Part shown: positions 1 through 7,581 of the stretch, piece after piece
How the letters are laid out: each line of letters starts with the position of its first letter
How positions within the stretch are numbered: position 1 is the first letter of the stretch
Assembly: GCA_002428205.1 (NCBI GenBank)
Contig: DIUH01000378.1
Coordinates: 1,683 to 9,365, forward strand
DNA: 7,683 nucleotides
Direction: 5' to 3'
Source of the DNA: Planctomycetaceae bacterium UBA6163
Lineage (GTDB): Bacteria; Planctomycetota; Planctomycetia; Pirellulales; Pirellulaceae
Translations under genes and position numbers: made by a program
Notes under the pieces: generated by a model
What the model was told of the DNA's origin: nothing
Databases searched by the model: none
The model's input: the letters and a program-made list of their open reading frames with translations, nothing else

Positions 1-109
1 TCAAGCCTGCGGCAAAAGATTCCATCTGGCCAAGATAGCTCGCTTCTGTGTACTCTCCGGGCCTGTCGGCGGATGGATCGGCGACTGATAACTCGAGTGA
101 AAGTTCTGC
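1..109 (+). other. Leader of flhA, possibly with the 3' end of an upstream gene
   Basis: No complete gene fits here. Two + frames run in from the left edge and stop: one ends at a TAG at 36-38 (reading KPAAKDSIWPR), the other at TGA-TAA at 86-91. The first, with its Lys/Ala/Pro tail, would suit the low-complexity C-terminus of an upstream export gene such as flhB, which commonly precedes flhA. Eleven residues are too few to identify it. A purine stretch (GAGTGA, 95-100) ten bases before the flhA start is the only ribosome-binding-like sequence. I see no convincing promoter, which fits flhA being inside an operon that begins to the left. Confidence 0.3.
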
Positions 110-118
110 ATGATGCAG
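106..118. repeat. 6-bp dyad spanning the flhA start codons
   Basis: CTGCAT-G-ATGCAG is an exact dyad with a single central base, and both candidate flhA start codons fall inside it. One central base is too short for a hairpin loop, so if it matters it would be as a protein-binding site on duplex DNA. It may equally be chance, since repeating ATG codons produce such symmetry easily. Confidence 0.25.
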
Positions 119-2176
119 TTGCTGCTGCGATACCGCGACTTGATCCTCCCGATTGGGATCATTGCCTGTCTGGTCATTATCTTAGTCCCGCTACCGCCCC
201 TGTTGATGGATTTATTGTTGGCCGGCAACATCACCATTGGTGTGATTGTGCTGTTAACAACCGTTTATGTAGCAACCCCGCTGGAGTTCAGCATCTTTCC
301 TTCGCTGCTGTTGGCGACGACGCTTGCTCGTTTGGTCTTGAATGTCGCGACGACGCGATTGATTTTGACGGGTGCCGAAACGGACAAGATGGGCGCCGCT
401 GGCGGCGTGATCCAAAGTTTTGGCGAGTTCGTTTCGGGCGACAGCCTTGAAGTCGGACTGATCATCTTTGGAATCATTGTGTTGATTCAGTTTATCGTTA
501 TCACCAAAGGGGCGACACGTATCAGCGAAGTTGCCGCGCGTTTCGCTTTGGACGGGATGCCGGGACGCCAAATGGCGATTGACGCCGACTTAAACGCCGG
601 ACTGATCGACGAAAAGGAAGCTCAGCGCCGGCGTCAGGAAGTGACGGCGCAGGCTGACTTTTATGGGGCGATGGATGGTGCTAGTAAGTTCGTTCGGGGT
701 GACGCGGTCGCCGGTTTGATCATCACCGCAATCAACGTTGTCGGTGGGCTTTATATCGGTGTGATGCGTCTTGGCATGCCAATCGGTGACGCAGCCGAAT
801 TGTTTACAAAACTGACCATCGGCGACGGGTTGGTCAGCCAAGTGCCAGCACTGCTGATTTCGCTAGCCGCCGGTTTGTTGGTCACACGAAGTGCAGCGGC
901 GTCGAATATGCCGCTGGAGTTTATCAAGCAACTGTTTGGCAATCCGCGAGCGCTGATGGTTGCCGGCGGATTTATGGTTGTGATGATTGTCACCAACCTG
1001 CCCGCTTTGCCCATGGCGACTTTGGGTTTCGGTTGTGTGGGTTTGGCATTAGTAATGAATCGGCAAACGGCGCGTGAAAAGGTTGCAACGGAAGATCGCG
1101 CACAGGCGGAAAAAGACGCGGTGGCGCCTCCGGCCAAGCGCGTCGAAGATTTTTTGGCCGTGGACCCGATGGAGATGACAATCGGATTGGGGTTGTTGCA
1201 ATTGGCTGACCCAGCCCGTGGCGGCGACTTGATGGAGCGGATCTCGGGCATTCGCAATTCAATTGCCGCGGATATCGGCATCATCCTGCCAAAGGTTCGT
1301 GTACGCGATGAAATGAACTTAGGCGACAATGAGTATGAGATTCGCATCGCTGGCAGCCCGATCGCTCGTGCGAGCGTGTTCCCGGGCCGTTGGCTGGCGA
1401 TCGATTCAGGGGCAACAACCGGCGTGATCGACGGCGAACCGACGCGAGACCCTACGTTTGGCCAACCCGCAGTGTGGATCGACCCGATGCGTCGCGAGCA
1501 GGCGGCGATCTACGGCTACACGACCGTGCCGCCCAGCGCGGTGCTGTCTACCCACTTGCAAGAAATCGTTCGACGTCACGCTGATGAATTGCTGACACGC
1601 GATGCGACGAAACACTTGGTCGATGAACTGAAACAGGTTTCGCCATCGGTGGTGGATGAATTAATCCCGGGCGTTCTAAAACTTTCCGAAGTCCAGCAAG
1701 TTCTGCAGATGTTACTGCGTGAAGACGTCCCGATTCGCCAATTGGGAATTATTCTGGAGACGCTTGGCGATTATGCGACGAAGACGAAAGACCCAGTTTG
1801 GTTGGTTGAGTATGTGCGACATCGCCTGGCACGCACGATCAGCAATCGCTATCGCGATGCCTACAACCGCCTGCACGTGGTCGCGATCGATCCGACGATG
1901 GAAGACCGTATCGCAGCGGGGATCGAACACAGCGAACGAGGTTTATTCGTCCGGATGAGCCCTCAGGCGGTAGAACTCACTTGCGAGCGAATCGATCGAA
2001 TGATTAAGAAACTAGTCTCCGCCGGCCATCCGCCGGTTCTGTTGGTAAGTCCGCGGATTCGACCAGGACTGAAACAAATGACTTCGTCATCAATGCCGCG
2101 ATTAAAGATACTTTCCTATAACGAAATCACCCAGGATACACAGATCGAGTCTTTAGGAATCGTGACTGATAAGTAA
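110..2176 (+). CDS. flhA: Flagellar biosynthesis protein FlhA (type III export gate)
   Basis: FlhA forms the inner-membrane export gate of the flagellar type III secretion apparatus, and its cytoplasmic domain docks chaperone-bound substrates. The 688-residue product matches the usual family length of about 690. The N-terminal half shows about eight hydrophobic segments (roughly 11-30, 32-52, 62-82, 112-133, 200-220, 236-258, 282-300 and 302-318). The conserved FHIPEP-family cytoplasmic loop lies between the fourth and fifth: KGATRISEVAARFALD at 133-148, then PGRQMAID and ADFYGAMDGASKFVRGD at 182-198. Residues from about 320 on are the soluble linker and docking domain. The start is ATG at 110, with a second in-frame ATG directly after it; both lie inside a short dyad (106-118). 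Related virulence-type SctV proteins share this fold, but the adjacent flhF and sigma-28 genes make FlhA the clear choice. No frameshift or missing motif was seen. Confidence 0.97.
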   Translation: MMQLLLRYRDLILPIGIIACLVIILVPLPPLLMDLLLAGNITIGVIVLLTTVYVATPLEFSIFPSLLLATTLARLVLNVATTRLILTGAETDKMGAAGGVIQSFGEFVSGDSLEVGLIIFGIIVLIQFIVITKGATRISEVAARFALDGMPGRQMAIDADLNAGLIDEKEAQRRRQEVTAQADFYGAMDGASKFVRGDAVAGLIITAINVVGGLYIGVMRLGMPIGDAAELFTKLTIGDGLVSQVPALLISLAAGLLVTRSAAASNMPLEFIKQLFGNPRALMVAGGFMVVMIVTNLPALPMATLGFGCVGLALVMNRQTAREKVATEDRAQAEKDAVAPPAKRVEDFLAVDPMEMTIGLGLLQLADPARGGDLMERISGIRNSIAADIGIILPKVRVRDEMNLGDNEYEIRIAGSPIARASVFPGRWLAIDSGATTGVIDGEPTRDPTFGQPAVWIDPMRREQAAIYGYTTVPPSAVLSTHLQEIVRRHADELLTRDATKHLVDELKQVSPSVVDELIPGVLKLSEVQQVLQMLLREDVPIRQLGIILETLGDYATKTKDPVWLVEYVRHRLARTISNRYRDAYNRLHVVAIDPTMEDRIAAGIEHSERGLFVRMSPQAVELTCERIDRMIKKLVSAGHPPVLLVSPRIRPGLKQMTSSSMPRLKILSYNEITQDTQIESLGIVTDK

Positions 2177-2273
2177 ATGTAATTTTTCGCATTGCCTGAA
2201 AAAGTCCCACCGCGTTATGTAACATCTGTTGGACTGAACCGCTTCCGATTTTGCTTATTTTTTTGGCAAAGAA

Positions 2274-2302
2274 TTGACATTTCCGAAGTCCATTGCGGTA
2301 AT
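2274..2302 (+). promoter_or_regulatory. Candidate sigma-70-type promoter for flhF
   Basis: A perfect -35 box TTGACA at 2274-2279 is followed, after 17 bases, by GGTAAT at 2297-2302, which matches four of six bases of TATAAT. Transcription would start near 2309, leaving a leader of about 30 bases before flhF. The surrounding 163-base gap between flhA and flhF is AT-rich, as promoters often are. The same stretch (TGGCAAAGAATTGACA, 2264-2279) resembles a sigma-54 site only loosely: the second element lacks the GC pair at the required spacing. I see no other gene in this gap. Confidence 0.45.
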
Positions 2303-2339
2303 CAAAATCCGTTCGTGTTGGCAACCATAGTCGATCCTC

Positions 2340-3473
2340 ATGCATATTCGAACATTCCGCGCAGCGAGTCTTCAGGACGCACTGGAAGACATCCGACGCC
2401 AAATGGGCGACGGCGCGTCCGTTTTATATACGCGCCAGGTCCGCGAAGGTTGGATGGGCTGGTTGGGCAAAACTTCAGTGGAGGTCACCGCCGGTTTACG
2501 CGATGACCATGACGTCCCCCGCCATGTCCATCTCACCAACCAAGACGCCCAAAGCGATCAAGTTGCCCAAAGCGATCAAGTTGCCCCGGCGGCGGTAGCG
2601 AATCGTGATGTGCCCCAGGCCCGTCACGGCTATCCGTTAGAACTGCAGGACTTGAGGTCGTTGCTGCTGTTTGCCGGTGTTGATGATATCGTCGCCGATC
2701 GTTGGATTGAATCGACCTATGCATTTGGTGTGGCTATGGCCAGCGGCGTCGAACCGGGCCAATGGATCGACTATTTGCGGCAAACGGTTGCTCGTGGGAT
2801 TCGTATTGCCGGGCCGATTCATGTTCCGCCCAGAGGCCGCAGGGTCGTCGCACTGGTCGGTCCGACCGGTGTCGGAAAGACAACGACGATTGCCAAACTG
2901 GCTGCCGGGTTTCGCCTCGAAGCCAAACGCAGCGTGGCCCTGGTTACCATCGACACGTTTCGAATCGCTGCCGTCCAGCAGTTGCAGGCATACGCCGAAA
3001 TCATGGACCTTCCGATGGAAGTCGTGCAGAACCCCGAGGACATGCAACCCGCATTAGAAAGGCTGGGCGATGTCGATCTGGTCTTGATCGACACTGCCGG
3101 CCGAAGCCCTCGCAGCGATACGCGGATCGAACAACTGCGAGCGATGCTGAGGGCGGCTCAACCCGACGAAACGCATTTGGTGTTGAGCGCCACAAGCAGC
3201 CGGGACACGATACAAAATATTTTGGACGGATTTTCGGCAGTGCGTCCGACCGCAGCCATTTTGTCAAAACTAGACGAATCGACTCAATTGGCCTGCGTGC
3301 TCGCGGCATTCGAAGGCCGAAACCTTCCGATCAGCTATATGACAACCGGCCAGCAGGTTCCGGATGATATTGAAACGGCCGATGCCGAGTCTTTGGTTGG
3401 CGATTTGTTGGCAACTCACCTAACCTCTGGGCGGATACCCCAAGTGTCCATGCTGGGTCGTAACGCAGCGTAA
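2340..3473 (+). CDS. flhF: Flagellar GTPase FlhF (SRP family)
   Basis: FlhF is an SRP/FtsY-type GTPase that acts at the membrane to set the position and number of flagella. The 377-residue product has the expected order. A variable B domain begins MHIRTFRAASLQDALEDIR, continues to about residue 60 and is followed by a Gln/Ala-rich linker. A helical N domain covers about 97-160 and the NG GTPase domain runs from about 167 to the end. GTPase motifs are visible: P-loop GPTGVGKT at 174-181, DTFRIAAVQQLQAYAE at 205-220, DTAGR at 251-255, SKLDES at 309-314 (Ser in place of the usual Thr) and TTGQ at 335-338. Closest relatives FtsY and Ffh are less likely because of the N-terminal B domain and the neighbouring flagellar genes. 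The ATG at 2340 gives the family's typical N-terminus, though no Shine-Dalgarno precedes it. A perfect 18-bp tandem duplication lies in the linker. The usual partner gene flhG does not follow. Confidence 0.95.
   Translation: MHIRTFRAASLQDALEDIRRQMGDGASVLYTRQVREGWMGWLGKTSVEVTAGLRDDHDVPRHVHLTNQDAQSDQVAQSDQVAPAAVANRDVPQARHGYPLELQDLRSLLLFAGVDDIVADRWIESTYAFGVAMASGVEPGQWIDYLRQTVARGIRIAGPIHVPPRGRRVVALVGPTGVGKTTTIAKLAAGFRLEAKRSVALVTIDTFRIAAVQQLQAYAEIMDLPMEVVQNPEDMQPALERLGDVDLVLIDTAGRSPRSDTRIEQLRAMLRAAQPDETHLVLSATSSRDTIQNILDGFSAVRPTAAILSKLDESTQLACVLAAFEGRNLPISYMTTGQQVPDDIETADAESLVGDLLATHLTSGRIPQVSMLGRNAA
2547..2582 (+). repeat. In-frame 18-bp tandem repeat inside flhF
   Basis: The unit GCCCAAAGCGATCAAGTT occurs twice head to tail without a mismatch, encoding the hexapeptide AQSDQV twice at residues 70-81 of FlhF. 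It lies in the flexible linker between the B domain and the N domain, where length changes would be tolerated. The perfect identity of both copies, including third codon positions, suggests a recent slippage duplication. Confidence 0.9.
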
Positions 3474-3522
3474 ATTGTTAAGATAATCTTTTGAAAAACA
3501 CTTAATTCCTTACTCCCCACAG

Positions 3523-3530
3523 GCCGATAC
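3523..3530 (+). promoter_or_regulatory. Possible sigma-28-type -10 box
   Basis: GCCGATAC matches seven of eight bases of the enterobacterial sigma-28 -10 element GCCGATAA. The expected -35 element (TAAAGTTT) is not well matched at the standard spacing: position 3504-3511 reads AATTCCTT, and a better but still weak match sits two bases further up. If used, it would drive the small membrane protein gene and the sigma-28 gene, giving positive autoregulation. With only one good half-site this is a tentative call. Confidence 0.22.
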
Positions 3531-3552
3531 GAATCAAGTACCCGAGTCGACG

Positions 3553-3585
3553 AAAATTAAAAGGCTTTAAGCAATTTAATTTTTT
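3553..3585 (+). terminator. AT-only hairpin with T-run after flhF
   Basis: AAAATTAAA (3553-3561) pairs perfectly with TTTAATTTT (3575-3583), and the T-run continues to 3585. The 13-base loop can itself form GCTT-T-AAGC. The stem has no G:C pair, so termination would be weak, and transcription into the downstream genes may well continue. The rest of the 177-base gap (3474-3650) is AT-rich with a purine/A-rich run at 3598-3613 and contains no gene that I can support. Confidence 0.3.
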
Positions 3586-3650
3586 ACTTCTTGGGTAGGG
3601 CAAAAAAAAGAAAATCATGACCTTGTAACGTTAGTCGATTGGTGGCCTTG

Positions 3651-3905
3651 ATGCATCGTCGCTACGCCCTGACGCTCGGTTGCATCGCTTTTGCGATGGT
3701 AACTTGCAGAGGTGCGTTTCGCGGTGAACCTGCATCCGATGCGATCCCCCATGCGATCATCGCTCTTGTGATGTTTGCGATCATGGGTGGTATAGCAGGG
3801 GCAATCGCTGATCACCTAGTGAAGCAAGATACTGAAACGCGGTACCGGCAACGGGTTGCTTGGTATCGAAGCCGATTGGAAGAACAATCGGCGGAACGGA
3901 AATGA
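3651..3905 (+). CDS. Small membrane protein of unknown function between flhF and the sigma-28 gene
   Basis: I do not recognise this 84-residue protein. A basic start (MHRRY) leads into a hydrophobic stretch at about 5-18, and a second stronger one at about 32-53 contains small-residue packing (IMGGIAGAIAD). The last 30 residues (KQDTETRYRQRV to the C-terminus) are hydrophilic, charged and probably helical. This suggests a small inner-membrane protein with one or two passes and a cytoplasmic or periplasmic charged tail. I chose ATG at 3651 because GGTGG (3641-3645) lies five bases upstream. In-frame TTG (3639) and GTG (3642) codons would add three or four residues. The 58-base gap to the sigma-28 gene suggests co-transcription, and its place is where flhG is often found. 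A flagellar role is inferred from position only; it shows none of the Walker motifs of FlhG. Confidence 0.7.
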   Translation: MHRRYALTLGCIAFAMVTCRGAFRGEPASDAIPHAIIALVMFAIMGGIAGAIADHLVKQDTETRYRQRVAWYRSRLEEQSAERK

Positions 3906-3953
3906 CACTCGGTTTCCCGGGATGGGAATCGAAACCTGAAAGCGTTTGATCAC

Positions 3954-3959
3954 GGAGGA
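3954..3959 (+). promoter_or_regulatory. Strong Shine-Dalgarno that fixes the sigma-28 start
   Basis: GGAGGA ends four bases before the ATG at 3964. It is the only strong ribosome-binding site in the window; the other genes have weak ones or none. It argues for ATG 3964 over the in-frame TTG at 3946, which lies upstream of this site. Confidence 0.75.
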
Positions 3960-3963
3960 TTGG

Positions 3964-4761
3964 ATGGCAGCGACCGTCACGCCTGATGAAGATATTTTGC
4001 AAGTTTGGGCAACTTTTCGAGAGATGCCCAAAGATGCGACTGACCGCGAAGACTTGCGGAATCGATTGGTCGAACGCTATATGCCACTAGTTCGCTATAA
4101 CGGCGAAAAGATTTGGCAACGTTTGCCCGATGGTGTTGAGTTGGACGATTTAATCAGCGCCGGAATTTTCGGACTGATGGATGCCATCGACGCTTTTGAC
4201 CTCGAACGTGGTGTCAAGTTCGAAACCTATTGCGTCCCGCGAATTCGCGGTGCCATCCTGGACGAACTCCGCACGATGGATTGGGTTCCACGACTGGTTC
4301 GCAGCAAAGCGAGCAAGTTGAATGAAGCCAAGAAGACGCTCGAAACTCGTCTGGGGCGTGCACCGACGGATCTCGAACTGTCGACGCATATGGAAATCCC
4401 GATGGCCGAGCTGGAGAAAATGCAGCAAGAGGCCAACGCGGTCGGTTTGGTATCACTGAATAAAAAATGGTACGAAACAGACAGCTATAAGGATGTCCGC
4501 GAGATCGACGTCCTGGAAGACAAGAAAGGCGAAGACCCGACCCGTCGCGTCCAACGCACCGACTTGATGCGAATGGTGACCAAAGGACTTAATCGCAACG
4601 AACGCTTGATCATCATCCTCTACTATTATGAGGAATTGACGATGAAAGAAATCGGTGCAACATTGGATCTGTCGGAATCGCGAGTTAGTCAAATGCACAG
4701 CGCGATCGTTAGCCGCTTGCAAGAACAACTCGGCCGTCGTCGCGCCGAATTCGGTGCTTAA
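3964..4761 (+). CDS. fliA: RNA polymerase sigma factor for flagellar genes (sigma-28, FliA/WhiG family)
   Basis: This 265-residue protein has the length and layout of sigma-28, which directs RNA polymerase to late flagellar and chemotaxis promoters. Region 2 spans about 31-107: it includes the sigma-70 family signature DDLISAGIFGLMDAI at 61-75, then FDLERGVKFETYCVPRIRG, with the DELRTMDWVPR segment at 100-110 that is typical of FliA/WhiG. Region 3 covers about 113-165 (LGRAPTDLELSTHM). Region 4 covers about 200-255, with a helix-turn-helix from MKEIGATLDLSESRVSQMH at 227-245. Position directly downstream of flhA and flhF supports the flagellar role over the sporulation role of WhiG. In other bacteria the anti-sigma factor FlgM holds this protein inactive until the hook is complete; no flgM is visible here. 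A strong terminator follows 30 bases after the stop. Confidence 0.95.
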   Translation: MAATVTPDEDILQVWATFREMPKDATDREDLRNRLVERYMPLVRYNGEKIWQRLPDGVELDDLISAGIFGLMDAIDAFDLERGVKFETYCVPRIRGAILDELRTMDWVPRLVRSKASKLNEAKKTLETRLGRAPTDLELSTHMEIPMAELEKMQQEANAVGLVSLNKKWYETDSYKDVREIDVLEDKKGEDPTRRVQRTDLMRMVTKGLNRNERLIIILYYYEELTMKEIGATLDLSESRVSQMHSAIVSRLQEQLGRRRAEFGA

Positions 4762-4791
4762 GTAATCGACGACGAACTTATCGTGAAACAC

Positions 4792-4821
4792 AAAGGCCCT
4801 GCATAGATATGCGGGGCTTTT
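4792..4821 (+). terminator. Intrinsic terminator after the sigma-28 gene
   Basis: A 13-bp stem (arms 4792-4804 and 4809-4821, with one T·G and one G·T wobble) closes an AGAT loop, and the 3' arm ends in four T residues. A partly competing outer pairing, CGTGAAA (4782-4788) with TTTCACG (4819-4825), could lengthen the hairpin. It marks the end of the flagellar block. The next start codon is only 17 bases beyond the end of the stem, leaving almost no room for a separate promoter after it. Confidence 0.8.
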
Positions 4822-4838
4822 CACGTTAAATTAGTCGG

Positions 4839-5639
4839 ATGTTGATATTGATTGATGGCTATAACGTCATTGCCCCCGTGGCACCGCCGGGCAAAAACCC
4901 GGCGCCCGATTGGCTTCACCGCGAGCGGATGACGCTAATAGACCGCTTGGCCAATCAGTTGGCCCCTCAACTGGCAGCGCAAACCTGCGTCGTCTTCGAC
5001 GCGCCATCACGCACCCAAAGGTCAACAGGAACCGATACCGATGGGACTTTTCGCCTGCGACAGATCGAAGTCCGATTCGCGGTCAATCATGCCGAAGCCG
5101 ACGACCTGATCGAAGAATTGATCGCACTGCACTCATCGCCCAAACGACTAACGGTTGTTTCATCGGACCATCGCTTACAAGCGGCGGCCAAACGATACGG
5201 GGCAACGGCCTTCGATTCGCAACCATGGCTCGACGCGCTGCTGGACGGGCGAATGTTGTTGGCGATTGCCTGGCCACCGGCCCAACGTGACGGCATCGGA
5301 CCAGCGGACGATCATGGGTTGGCCGGTGACGCAGAAAAATCCGACGCTCTGGACGATACGACGGTTCAGCAGTGGATGCAAGCGTTCGGGATCACCCCCG
5401 GCACGCCTGTGCATCCGAAGCGCCCCGAAAATCAGCAAAAAAAACCGCCCGAGTCAAATACCGCGTTGTCAAAGACCGCGCCGTCAAAGACTGTCGAATC
5501 AACCGCTCCGAAAGCGAAACCGCGAGCGAAAAAACCGCCCCCAAACACAAGGCCGGATCAAAAACCGCCGAGCGATCCCAAGCGAATCATCGACGGTGAT
5601 AACCCGTTCCCCGAGGGCTATGGGGAAGACCTGCTTTAG
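4839..5639 (+). CDS. NYN-domain putative endoribonuclease, YacP-like, with long basic tail
   Basis: The N-terminal 140 residues match the YacP-type NYN (PIN-like) nuclease family, whose Bacillus member YacP/Rae1 is a ribosome-associated endoribonuclease. Visible family features are MLILIDGYNVI at 1-11 (Asp6 and Asn9), VVFDAP at 51-56 (Asp54), HAEADDLIEELI at 84-95 (Asp88/89) and VVSSDHRLQAAAKRYGA at 106-122 (Asp110). These supply the expected acidic cluster for a metal-dependent active site. Rae1 is about 170 residues; this protein has 266. The extra part (about 190-250) is Lys/Pro/Ser/Thr-rich and probably disordered, and could bind RNA or ribosomes. It ends in a compact, non-basic peptide DGDNPFPEGYGEDLL. 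The ATG at 4839 gives the exact family N-terminus but has no Shine-Dalgarno. Activity on mRNA is inferred from the family, not seen. The following gene is a tRNA synthetase, in keeping with a translation-linked role. Confidence 0.85.
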   Translation: MLILIDGYNVIAPVAPPGKNPAPDWLHRERMTLIDRLANQLAPQLAAQTCVVFDAPSRTQRSTGTDTDGTFRLRQIEVRFAVNHAEADDLIEELIALHSSPKRLTVVSSDHRLQAAAKRYGATAFDSQPWLDALLDGRMLLAIAWPPAQRDGIGPADDHGLAGDAEKSDALDDTTVQQWMQAFGITPGTPVHPKRPENQQKKPPESNTALSKTAPSKTVESTAPKAKPRAKKPPPNTRPDQKPPSDPKRIIDGDNPFPEGYGEDLL

Positions 5640-5679
5640 AACCCGGTAGACCGCGATTTCCTTCACCGGTGACCGTCGC

Positions 5680-5711
5680 TTACACTTTGGCCCGACAAGG
5701 TTTACACTTTG
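5680..5711 (+). repeat. Pair of 10-bp direct repeats upstream of glycyl-tRNA synthetase
   Basis: TTACACTTTG occurs at 5680-5689 and again at 5702-5711, a 22-base period close to two helical turns, so a protein could contact both on one DNA face. They lie in the 171-base gap before the synthetase gene. A weak promoter reading (CTTACA, 18 bases, TACACT at 5703-5708) overlaps them. No T-box-like structure or other riboswitch is apparent in this gap, which is too short for one. Confidence 0.4.
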
Positions 5712-5810
5712 CCGCTTGTGCTTTCGGCAGTGGCGTCGCACGTGACTGTGTTTGCTGCCTCACGACTAAACTTCCCACTCAATTCGTTACCTCATTTCGA
5801 CTGTTCGGCT

Positions 5811-7424
<1,614 letters not shown>

Positions 7425-7503
7425 AACCGTTACGATTTCATCGCAGGAAGATTCGGCTTTCGGATTTCCCCGCCCATGGCGAATTTTGGCAACCGTTCAA
7501 CAT

Positions 7504-7530
7504 CGCCGCATCAAATCGCGGGATGCGGTG
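7504..7530 (+). terminator. Hairpin downstream of glycyl-tRNA synthetase, possible transcript end
   Basis: CGCCGCATC (7504-7512) pairs with GATGCGGTG (7522-7530) across a 9-base loop, with one G·T wobble. There is no T-run after it, so it is not a classical intrinsic terminator; it may stabilise the 3' end or be incidental. The rest of 7425-7581 shows no gene that I can support. Confidence 0.3.
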
Positions 7531-7581
7531 GCCAACGATTGCGTTAAGCACGTCGGTAGAAATAAATCGGATTAGCAATGC

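Noticed and set aside
73..450. Open frame of 125 codons overlapping the start of flhA
   Set aside because: The part beyond 110 is the flhA membrane region read out of frame; no motif and no ribosome-binding site.
751..1347. Long open frame of 198 codons on the minus strand inside flhA
   Set aside because: Its product has no recognisable motif and it lies wholly antisense to the strongly conserved flhA coding frame; it is a by-product of flhA codon use.
2183..2203. TTTTTC/GAAAAA hairpin after flhA as a terminator
   Set aside because: Only six mostly A:T pairs with a 9-base loop and no T-run after the stem.
2264..2279. Sigma-54 promoter reading of TGGCAAAGAATTGACA
   Set aside because: The -24 half is good, but the -12 element has GA one base short of the required position instead of GC; the TTGACA reading fits better.
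2762..3367. Open frame of 201 codons on the + strand inside flhF
   Set aside because: It overlaps the GTPase domain in another frame, is extremely Arg/Ser-rich and low in hydrophobic residues, and shows no family motif.
5643..5669. CCGGT/ACCGG hairpin after the NYN nuclease gene
   Set aside because: A 5-bp stem around a 17-base loop without a T-run; too weak to call.
5709..5810. N-terminal extension of glycyl-tRNA synthetase from an upstream TTG
   Set aside because: The 34 added residues do not resemble the family N-terminus, and the direct repeats overlap this point; ATG at 5811 or 5820 gives the usual beginning.
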